A DNA stretch of 41,016 nucleotides from contig NW_003149772.1 in assembly GCF_000003605.2 (NCBI RefSeq), forward strand, positions 40,072 through 81,087, written 5' to 3'. Source of the DNA: Saccoglossus kowalevskii (Eukaryota; Hemichordata; Enteropneusta; Harrimaniidae). How positions within the stretch are numbered: position 1 is the stretch's first letter; each line of letters starts with the position of its first letter. The translations under genes were made by a program, and so were the position numbers. This document shows, piece after piece, positions 11,719 through 23,700 of the stretch. The notes under the pieces were generated by a model. The model was given only the letters and a program-made list of their open reading frames with translations, had not been told where the DNA came from and searched no databases.

Positions 11719-14700
11719 CTACAAGAAAAGGTGTGGAAATTGTGAGCACTGGTTGAATGTCTATCTGCAATAGTGCTCCTGATATGACATCATACAAGCA
11801 GACAGATGCTGGTAACCACTGTATTCCCCGCCCACAATACCGGGGGGGGGTTGGGGGGGGTGTAATAAAATCGTAATCGAATTTTATAATGCAACTTTAA
11901 TTGTTACCTCTTCTTTAACAGTTCCAAATTCTGGATCCAATGCTTTGAAGTGAAATCTGTAGTTGCCTTGGCGATCATAAATCTCTTTAAAATCTCTGAG
12001 TGTAATTTCACCAAGTCTGCAAATAAAATGATTCACATTAGAAAAAAGTCGGTGAATGAACAAAGACAAAGTTAACGACGAGGACAACAACAACAATGAC
12101 GTTGACCTCAACAGTTAACTACAAAATATTCTGTATCTTCTCAGTTTTGATATTCCATTTAGTATTGTTCTTAGTATTGTTTCTATGATGATACACTAAT
12201 GAGATAAAGTTACCTTTTTGGTATGGAAGACATGAACGGTGTGACAGTTCTTTCCGTAAAGTACAGTACTTTGGTGCAGGGGATAGAGGTGGGTCCATTA
12301 GTAGTGTATGGAGGCACACCACCATAACCACCTGACACTGAAACAAACAAAGGATAAACATTTAAAACTTCTGAGAATTAAATTTTAGTGGAAAAAAACA
12401 TTTCCACATTTCAATCATTTAAAAGTACGAGAATAAATCTCTGCAAAAATTGTTGCCGATGAAAATTTTACAAAAATTTACTTTTTAAAGATGTTATTGG
12501 TGATCTTCTAGGATCCCTATCTGGGGGGTAACCACGGTAACGTGAAACACTTTCGGTGGAACTCTGCAATAAAAAAAAAAATCAATACATACTGCTTTAA
12601 AAGACCAGAGTTTTTTTTTTTAAAGGAAAGCGGACAATCTCAGAAATTGTGTCATGGAAAATAATGTTATGGAAAATATACACAGTATATTGATCTGTTT
12701 GATGTTGTAATCAGATAAAGATAAGCTTATGCAAATTACAATATCTATTCTTCAAGGTATTTGTCATTTTATTTTCCAAAGTTGAATATAGTGCAGTGTT
12801 ACCTACCGAGTCACTATTTCGCCGCGAGCGTGTTTTTATTTTGTCAACTAAAGTTGCTATACTCTGCAAAATAAAAAATACACAGTAATTAAATATATGA
12901 ATACATCATGACAATAAATCAAATGATTCAATGTTCATTGGAACCTATGACAACAACTCAGTTTGTGTTTGTGTGTAAGCTTTAGATAAAAAATACGATA
13001 CCTGTTCTAACGAATCTAACGTATGGTGCTGTGGATCATGGCCGCTAAAACTAGCGCGAAGGTTACGTAAAGCGTCTCTCATCACCTGCAGCTCCTCGCC
13101 AATCTGAAACAAGGTCAAAACGAATATTAGTTTATTATAATCAACTTCCACTCCACTATTACTGGATGTTAGTTAAACTGTTGTAAATACGCTTTTGGTG
13201 TCATTAATAGGTTGTAACATGTACATAGCAAAAATATCTAACTATATTTTCATTCAGAATTAATTTTCGCTATTTTCGCTGAAGGAATAATTCAGTGAAA
13301 ATAAAATCCAGCGAATATACCTTTTTTCCTGTATTTCACATTCAACTTGTCAAAAATCAGCGAAAATAAATTTAATATAAAACGCCCAATAAGTCTTTTC
13401 AACGAAAATTAATTCCAGCAAAAATAAAGTATTTTACAGTATAAGAGTATTGAGTGCTTTCTTTTCATAATAATCGATAATTATTTTAAAGTAGAATTTT
13501 ACTAGTTTAAACATATTTCAACACATACAACAGCGACAATATTTTGTGTCAAAATCTGTTTATTTCTTTTTGTATTAGCCAACGATACATGGACTTTTAA
13601 TTCATTGTCTATCTGTTTTCACAGCAGTTCACAATGACAATTTTGTTATTAAAAACCCACTAAAAATAATGCCAATTTATTTAATACTTCGAAACATGAA
13701 CAAGTACATTGCCAGACACAATATATAATTTTTTCATGACATCTTCCAAAATTTGGAGATATTTTGATATATCCTGGCCATGGGAAACACAATGGTAAAA
13801 AACCTAAAAACAGACAAAACATGCTATTTTGGTAAAAACAACATTATATTTATTATTGAGTAGCATTCTACTTTAATTACACAAACCAAATTATTTGTTA
13901 TATTATAAATTTAAAAGTTATTTGGAGTCATAGAAAAGATCTTCAGTCAAATAACTCACCTCTATTTGGTACGAATGCTGAGTGATGTCATTGACTTGTA
14001 AAAGTTTCCCTTCTAACTTAGCCATCATTCTATCCTGAACTGCTACACGGCTGGCAATGTTAGACTGTAAAATAAACAAAATAAAATTCCAGCTAAATGC
14101 ACTCCCCTTCATTTCAATGAAAATGTCCTATGTATTGATTAGTGTATAAAGTATTTGTCAATAAAGCTATGTATGGATTGACTTAATTAAGCATAGGACA
14201 GCTTTTAAAAAAAATTGTCTTCAACCAGTATCTGAGATATATCATAATTTATTGTAAAATATTTTGGCAAGAATTAATTTTAGATGAAAAGAATTATTGG
14301 GTGTTTTTTATGGAGTTCATTTTCACTGATTTTTAATGAATATGATGAAAAAGGTATAATCACTGGATTGTATTTTCACTGAATCATTCGTCAGGGAAAA
14401 TAAAGTATTTTACAGTAGCACAAAAAGCAATTATTTCAGGTCAGTTGACCAATCAAATGGAACCATACAAACTGACCAATGAGATGTCATCAGAAGTAAC
14501 CATACAATTGACCAATCAAATGGAACCATACAAACTGACCAATGATATGTCATCAGAAGTAACTATACAATTGACCAATCAAGTGGAACCATACAAACTG
14601 ACCAATCAAGTGGAACCATACAAACTGACCAATGAGATGTCATTAGAAGTAACCATACAATTGACCAATCAAAGGGAATCATACAAACTGACCAATCAGA

Positions 14701-17700
14701 TGTAATCAGAAGTAACCATACAATTGACCAATCGAAGGGAACCATAAAAACTGACCAATCAGATGTCATCAGAAGTAACCATACAATTGACCAATCGAAT
14801 GGAACCATACAAACTGACCAATCAGATGTCATCAGAAGTAACCATACAATTGACCAATCGAATGGAACCATACAAACTGACCAATTAGATGTCTGCAACA
14901 GGACATACCTCTGAAATTCCTACAGTTCCTAATCGTTCACTTAGGTCTTTTATTTGCGTCTCTAAACACGTTGTAGTATCATCTCGTTCCAGCACCTCAT
15001 TTTGTAGTTCGATCTGGTTGGAGGAAAAAAGAGCATACTAATAAATAATTTTGTGAAAAGATTTTTCCTTCAAGCTTTCAAAATGTTAACAGAGACAAAC
15101 AAAATTCAAAAGTTTTGACTTGTGACTAACTCTTCACTTATTCACTCTGCAAGGAAGCTGGCTCACAGCACAATCATATCATGGACAGCGCCATCTAGTG
15201 GCCAATGTCAGAATTTCTTTCACTTTATTCCATTATAAACAACAACACCCTCTCTTGGCTAATGCTTCGCTGGTTCCCGGCGTCCTTTGCGAACGGCAGG
15301 TAGGACGCAGGTAACTAGTAATCGCCATAATGTTCCATTTGGGCCGGTTTTCCGACTCAAAAGCACGTGACTGGGTGAAGTAATTTGAAAACATTCCAAG
15401 TTCCGTTCTGCGTAAACGTGTTGTAATACTGCAATAAAGCCATGTCCATTTATTCTGCCTGCTTCGACTTACATACATATTTGAGATGTTTCTGACATTC
15501 CTCGTTGTTTCTGTGCAAATTTATAACAAAAGTTTTTTATTTATTTTTGTTATTTCGAAAGTAAAAGAAAACCCCTGAACGGCCACGAGCGTAAGCGCTG
15601 ACGTCAGGTAACCAAGGGAAATAGAACAAGCAAAGAGAAAGTGATGGACCAATCGGAATGCCGGATTCGTTACTAGTTACCGGCCTCTTGTGGCTTGGTA
15701 CGCCATGACACTTGAGGCGGGAACCAGCTAAGGCTAATGTTAACAATTCCCTTGGCAAATTCACTCAAATTACTTACTTTTAAATTATTCATGTCTTGCA
15801 ACTGCCTTGTGATTTCATCTATTTGTAATTGCTGATCCGTAAGTAGTTTGTTTTTCTGTTGAATCTGGCGGGTCATGTCAGATATTGAACGACTTTTTTC
15901 CTCCAACTTCCTCCTAAGTTCAGCCTAGGGAAGTGAAAAAGTATTATCCGTTAATCGCAGGAGTTAGACAAAAAAAATAACTTTTTATTTTAACATTTTT
16001 AAGTAACATAACAAATATAACAATTTGTATCTACAAGAGTTTCAGTGTTCCCTGAGGCAAATTTAGCATTAAGAAATGTTTTCATTTCACCAAAACAAAA
16101 TACATTACAAAGAAAGTTACTGAGAAATCTTGTCAACTGACTGCAAAAATTAAGCGGGAATAAGGATTCAGATGCAAGTCTCGTCCACTCAGGGTACTCA
16201 AGGATCGGGAAATTGGACAGATAATTGCAAATAATATCAACTCAAATGTTGCCAATCATCCAGGGATCAAGTGAGATCGCTTGCTGGATTTCTTTTATAC
16301 ATTAGATAGTGACAATCTGTGACTATCTATGGGGCATTCATCAGTTGATGTATTAAGGCAGTCCTGATTAATTAAAGTTTCCGAAAGTTCATCTGTGACA
16401 AACAAAATGAAGGCTCATGAACTCCCAAGCATTAGTTACAGGCAAAAATACATAATAGAAGTTGGCAAGTTACTCGTGTATATACTCACGTTTTCTGCTT
16501 CTAAGTTTTGTTGCGTAAAACCAATTCTGAGAAGTTCAGCTTTGAGTTGAAGAAGAGAATTATCCTGTTCTGTAAGTCTTGTGTGTAATCCAGACTGTAC
16601 GGGTAAAAGAAGACACAGATTGATATTGATACACTCCAAACAGTAAAATGGTTTTCTGGAGAATGATTTGAAGATTTGATCTGCTAAGCATATGTATTTA
16701 TAGAGTAAAAACAATCATGAGTAGATAATGTCAGGTAACTTTTGTAACCATGGTGACATGCAATATTAAATAACTTCCACAATTTATATTTTGTATTCCA
16801 TTTGTTCAAGCATTCAAATTTTCCCTAAAAACTAAAATATTTAAATGTGTTCTATTGACATAACATTCAGATACTTTTCTTCTGACATGTAGGCGCGAGT
16901 GTGGCCTTTGCCGGTATGGCATCAGACCTCACTAACGTCTGATGGAATAGTGTATGTCTTGTCGGCAAGATCAGGTCTGTGAATTTGCAAAGTTCATGCC
17001 TTCTTGCAATGAGTTTCAATTAATATTCATTTTGGTTGCCATGGTTACGTTCTCAATCAAAACCTTGTTTGCATTATCGGCAAAAATCACAGACTGATTT
17101 TAACAAGATGATGAACATTGGGCGGGAATAACTCTGCAGTGAATGGTTACTTTTTGATGGCTGATGTTCCTGCAATTTGATTGGTACTGACAAAAAATCA
17201 TCAGGGGAAATGAAAAACTACATTGTTCTGTCAGGCATGTGTTGGGTTTGGAGCACTGCTGAGCGCAACTCATGCATCCTTGTCAGGCTAATTTGACACA
17301 CGATCCTGTCAAAGTCCACAAAACATGTGCATAGGGCAAAACAGTTTTCAACATTTTGGGGCTGTTATCTCATGTAATTATTACTACAGACATAGAAAAA
17401 TTAAAATAATGAAAAAGTTATTGCAAGAACACCACAATGTAGGCACTCAGGCAGTACTAGTATGTAAATGCAGTGACCTCCGAAATGGGATCTTCATTAC
17501 AAATCACCACAGTTGTATAGTTTTATCTTATGTTGCAATCTTCAGCACAAGTTATCTATGCCGCATAACCTTATCATTCAGGTAGTACGTGATCGTAACA
17601 ACCCCCACAATGCAATCTTCACAAGTCACCAAAGCCGTCAAGCATTATCTCTTCAATAACCTTTTTAGCACATATTAATTCATGATTGTGGAGACAAATC

Positions 17701-20700
17701 TTTGAGTCACATGATGCTTATATCTTAGCATGTTTGACCAGCAGTTGAGTTCGAAGTACCCTGGCCTAAGTTATCATCGATAATGAACTGATATTAAAAT
17801 GTCTAAAGTTCATTTTGATAGCGTTAGACGTATTTATATAACAATGATAGTTGGTAGTAAATAAATAAATAAAACTATTGCACATTTATCATCCAAATGT
17901 TTTTTAAATCACACATTAAATATCACTAGACTAGTTATCTACCGGTAGTTATCTATAAATAGCAGTTTTAAAAATCAACTGGTTTTTTACTTTAGCTTAA
18001 TGACCGACCATTTTGAATGACTATCTTACAAACAAACAAATTTCAATGACAAAATTTCGAACTAGTAATCTCAATTTAGCAATAGAAAAAGGAAGGCATA
18101 TGCAACCAAAAATACCTACTGAAAATAGAATTTGCAAACAATGTACACAGAATGAAATAGAAGATGAACTGCACTTTGTTATGAAATGTCCACAATATAA
18201 AGTAATACGCCAACAAATTGTACAAGACATTATATTTCCACAAGAAACACAGGATGATCTCCAGAAATTTAATTTCTTGATGACTTCAAAAGATGATGTA
18301 ATAATAAAAAAGATTGGCAACTATAATTCATTACTCATTTCAATCAAGAAATGAAAATGCCATTTGATATGTAACACTTGCTTTATCTTTTTTTAACAAC
18401 TAACTTTCTTTTTGTAGTAGTAGTTATCACAACTAATCTTTATTGCTATTAACTGATAGAAACATTGTATTTCTAAGGATGCAATAAAGTTATTATCATT
18501 ACTATAACACATTTCTGTTTCTTGTCATGTCACATCAGTTACTAAATATGAGCCTCACAGCCATTTTGGTGTTAGTCTGAATTTCGGAAGAAAAAAAAAT
18601 GTTAATGATCACTGATTTGATCTTTCTCATAAAATTCAGAACCATCAATAAATAGCTGTAGTATAATGTGAAGTGCTTTGTTTTGTGACATTTATTAACA
18701 ATTTTCACAAGTAAAAAACACTGAATTTTAAAGCAGTACAAATTTCTCTGGAGTCATAGAACATGGAGTTGTCAGTGACTTTCTCAAGATAGTATTATCT
18801 TCAAGAATGCCGCAAAATCTAGAAATCCGGAAAATTAAACAACAGTTATGCATTTAAAAGAAAACAGTAGACATCTTACCTTAACACCCTGTAGATTTCG
18901 GCATTCTTGTTTACTTTTCGTAAGTTCCACTTTAAAATCGGCACATTCTGAGATACTCTGGTCTAACCGGGACTGTAAGACAATCTATAAAGGCAACAGA
19001 AAAAGATTAATAAATAAATAAAAATATTTGCAATCCCAAAAAATATGCACATTCCACATTTTGATTAAACACATGATGTTTTATAAATACGATTTTTTGA
19101 AAACACACACATACAGAGAGGGTAACTGCAAAGACTCCCATTGTGTGCTTCACACACGGGAGTAAAAAATCCCATTATTAATTATAAAATAAGAATTATT
19201 AAAGACGTAATTTTAATTTAATAAAGGGGTCATAGCAATACTAACCCAAATACTAAATTTGACAAGGTTAAACTATTTGATAGGTTAACACCTATAAAAC
19301 AAATTTATTCAGGAAATTTCAAAGGGTTGAATCAATAAAGATAAATATTGTCATGGTAATATGTGATTGATATGACAAACAATTCAAAATTAACATAGAT
19401 ATGAGAGACTCGATACTTCTTACAAACTGGAGACCAAATCAGACTATGATTTTGTCATAAACTAAAAATGTGTCATTTGCAGGACACACAGCAGTAGTTG
19501 TTAAATAAAAAATAAAAACTACCATGTCGCACACACGGGAATCAAATCCTAAATAATGATAACAACATATCCCTTAGTATACGGAAAGGCCCATGGGTAG
19601 ACGGTTGTTAAAAAACGACACGCTAAAGCCGTCTGCCGTATGTGCATGTGACGAATTCCACACTTTAGGATATTTATATTTGCATTATTAGTAGTAAGTA
19701 TACATAACAGTGGTAAGGTGATGATAAGTCATATTTTAAGAACCTAGTAAACAACAATTTTATTTATGTGTACATAATTAAAGTAAAAAATTTGTTTAAA
19801 CAAAAGACTCATCAGAATTAACCATTTATACTTGTATTAATCAGTGATGCTTCAAAATGGAATACAGGAATATTCCGTAAATCTCAGAGTTGGTCATAAT
19901 ATAGGCCCTGTCAGATTAATAAGGTATACACATAATGTGATAAATACACTACTTACCACCTGCTCTTTGGGATTCGTTCCTTCAAATAAAATCTGGTCTT
20001 CTTCGGCGTCTGACGCATCACCATCACCAATCTGACCATTTAATAACTACAATAAACAGTAAATAATGTCAGCAAAGTGATACAAACAATTAGATGTCTC
20101 AATCAAGTTCGAATTTTTAACGCATGACGACTGACGCTTTGTAAGCTCACAATTTTATTCAGAATCAGTAATGAGGGCGCTCTTTCAAATTATGACAAAA
20201 ATTATAAAAATATGATATTCTATACCTTTAAAAGGATTCATAGTAATACAGAATGGCCTTTTGTGATACCATATTTGGATGTGGCATCCTCTATGCCAAG
20301 ACCGAGAAACATTTTGGCAATTCAGCACATTTTACTTTCATTAATGCATGTTTAATTAACAGGGAAGACAACAACGATGACAATGACATGAATCAAAATT
20401 TATGTGACCTGACTTACCAAATCTTGAAGCATAATAACAGCTTTCTTAGTGTCCTCCAATTCTTTTGCCATAGTGCTCTGTTCATCTTGTAAATCATTCC
20501 AAAAGGACGTTGACGAACACTGCGAACTCCTATCATCGTAACCGCTACCTACAAAATCAGAACACAATCATTAGGATTCAGATTGCGTAGATATGGAGCC
20601 TTAATTATAGCCTTAAGTCGGTGAAAATCTTGAAATTTTGGAGTACTGATAATTTCTCTGGGGCTCTATGAATTGGAGTGTGAGCACTTTCGCAAGATTG

Positions 20701-23700
20701 TGTTTTCATAAATGCCATAAAAAATCGCAAAATCACGAAAATTCCTAGGAGTAAAAATTAAGCAGTTTACAGTACTCATCATGTAACATCTTTTGTGATA
20801 GGCATAATTGTATCTAATTATATCGGCTTCATGAATCGGATTAAAACATTTATCTGTTCCATTATAAATTTGAATATACTGATTTTCTGAAGAAGATTTT
20901 CTCTGTGAATGATGAAAATTATTGAAGACTGGGACAGGATTTATATCTGTATACCAGCCACTGTCAGTATGTAAATATTCATTGTTGTGTGATCCCTTCC
21001 TTCGCATATGCACAGTTCTGATGACAGTTTCACTCTTATCATGGCAGTCAAAGACAACATCAGTATGATCAGCTAATAGTACAAACAACCTAACACTAAA
21101 ATATGCAGCACTATCCATTCAATCAGACTTCTCCAGTAACCACACCTACCCTGATCGGAATCCGAGGCTCTACCACTACTGTTGTTAGGTCTACTGGGAT
21201 GCGGTGAATAAGAAGCTGGCATAGTGGGTTGCTGTTGCTGCTGATGTGCTTGTGGCGGCGGCGGTGGAGCGCGTCTTCTTTCCTGCATTCTCATGGATGG
21301 TGTCGAGCCAATAAAACTTGATGACGGACTGTGATGTGCACTACTTCCCGGACTACTCACTGGACTGTCAAAATCTGTGAAACGATCCCTGAATTGACAA
21401 GAAATAGAGGAATTGTTTAATTTCATCTATGAATGAGTACATTTAATACAAGTCATTGTTAATGTTATACTGTAGAATACTTTATTTTCGCTTGGAATTT
21501 ATTTTCGCTATTTTCGCTGGAGGGATGATTCCGTGAAAATAAAATCCAGCGAATATACTTTTTTTCTAATATTTCACATTAAACTCATCAAAAATCAGTG
21601 AAAATAAATTCCATACAAAACGCCCAAAAAGCCTTTTCAGCGAAAATTAATTCCAGCATAAATAAAGTATTCCACAGTAGTCCCCATTAGAATTAGGGGA
21701 AATGTTATTCATGCCAAAAAAAAAGTAATATGAACCAAAAGGATAGTTGGTAATTTAGAGTGAATAATTGGCTGGTCTAGTATCATTAGAAATTAGATGT
21801 AATATATGACTCTTCCAAAATCGTAATACATGGTCAGAAATTAAACAGGATATGCTATTCAAGCATTTTTTGTATACAAACTGAATTTCATTTGTTCAGA
21901 CTCATGTACAGAGATATAGTAGTATGGTCAAAAAGCAAGACTGCAGGCAGTCAACCATCATTGATGAGAAAATAAATGTAACGGACATGTACATGTATCC
22001 TAACATGTATAATTTGAAGAGAAAAGAAACATTTTCAATGATTCATTTTGAAAAAACAAGCTGGCTGCCAGTAGATCATTCTGGATTTGAATATGAAATG
22101 AATCATCATAGACATGTAATCTAAAACTTACAATGTGTATAACAAATTTGATTTGAAAATGACAAACCATGTCCATGATACAACATTTCTAAAAAACAAG
22201 AGGGCTGCCAGTTAGCCATCTTTGATCCGATCACAAAACGAATTGTCATAGACATGTCTCCAAAACATGTATAATGTCATGTATATACCAAATATGAACA
22301 AAAACTGATAAAGCATGCATAAGATACCACATTTTCAAAAACTAAATGGGTGCCAGTCGGCCATCTTGGAATAAATCAGTAAACCACAGCATGTACATAT
22401 GTCTCACGAAAAGTACTAGGTACATGCAAAAAATGAACAGATTTGAACCACAGGTTTCTGAATTAACTGAATAAACTAATAATCCTTGTCATCTTCACTA
22501 AGTTGAGAAAGGATTCAGCAATATATTAAAGACTATTTTCTTTTAGCAGTTAAGCACACCTCCTATCAAGTCATTCATGTATGTTGCTACATAACACCTG
22601 AAAATAAGATTTATAAAAACAAAACAAAAATGCTGTTTTTAAAAAACGAAGTGTGTGTACATTACCTGACTCTAGGGGGTCTGATTGGAGGTGTACTGCT
22701 TGGACTTGAACTGTGTACATGGTTGCTTCTGTGGACGAAGAAATTATTTCAATTTTATTGAAATGCAGAAAAATCATTGTTTGTTAGTAAATACAACTGA
22801 TACTAAAATTACTAAGCTTATAGCTTTCATATGACACTGTGGTATTGTTCACAATAATTCAGGGATATAAGTACTGGCTGGTAGGCTGGTTGGTGATTCG
22901 CTTCACTCAAGCGTTTGGAAGGGGCATCCTAGCAGAGCGAATTGTTAACAGTTGCAGTTGCGTTAGTATTGTAGTCTTCGATCAATAACAAAAATAGCAT
23001 TTCTTTAGAAATATACTACTTTCCTAGACAAAATTTTGACCACTCATCAGTTTTCAGTACTGTGTATAGTTTACATAAGGTATCTACCATAAATATTGGG
23101 TGGCATTTTTGGAAAAATTAATCATTCCTGGTGCCTAAATTGTCAAATTTATGTTTTTTTGAAGTCACTGACGATTATTCAGGATATAACGTTTATTGTG
23201 ACTGTACTGCTAGCATGAATAGGTAAACTCAGTTTTGTCATTGAGTTGTTATCACAGTCAAAAAGGATGAATACATTTTTATTGCTCAGTTTATCTTCCA
23301 ATAAATACTAATTTCCTGATTTTTTAAATAAAATATCTATGGCAATAATAATAATCAGTACTGTGTACACTATTGCTGACTTTCAGAAATTCCAGAATAT
23401 TTTCAGGTTCAAAACATTATTTATATTGAGACACAGCCACATATCAAAAATAATAAAGTTTTTAGGGTAAGTGTGGTACCTTTGGTCATTTCTATTGTGG
23501 TGATGGTGGTGGTCCCTGTAGCGTCTTGGTGCTTGGCCAGCATTCGCCATTTCATTACGCATGTCCCTCAATCCAGCGGCAATATCAGCGGCGACAGCAG
23601 CAGCGGACGGCGTTCTCTGTACCGGTTTGTGACCCGTGGCTTGTTTGACACTACTTGGTTTGTAGTGGGCAGCTAACGCCAAGATTAATCGCATTATTGC

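Noticed and set aside
14445-14898. Repetitive 86- and 111-codon frames on both strands
   Set aside because: They are a by-product of a 63-bp (21-codon) tandem repeat without stops in those frames. Neither has splice or start support.
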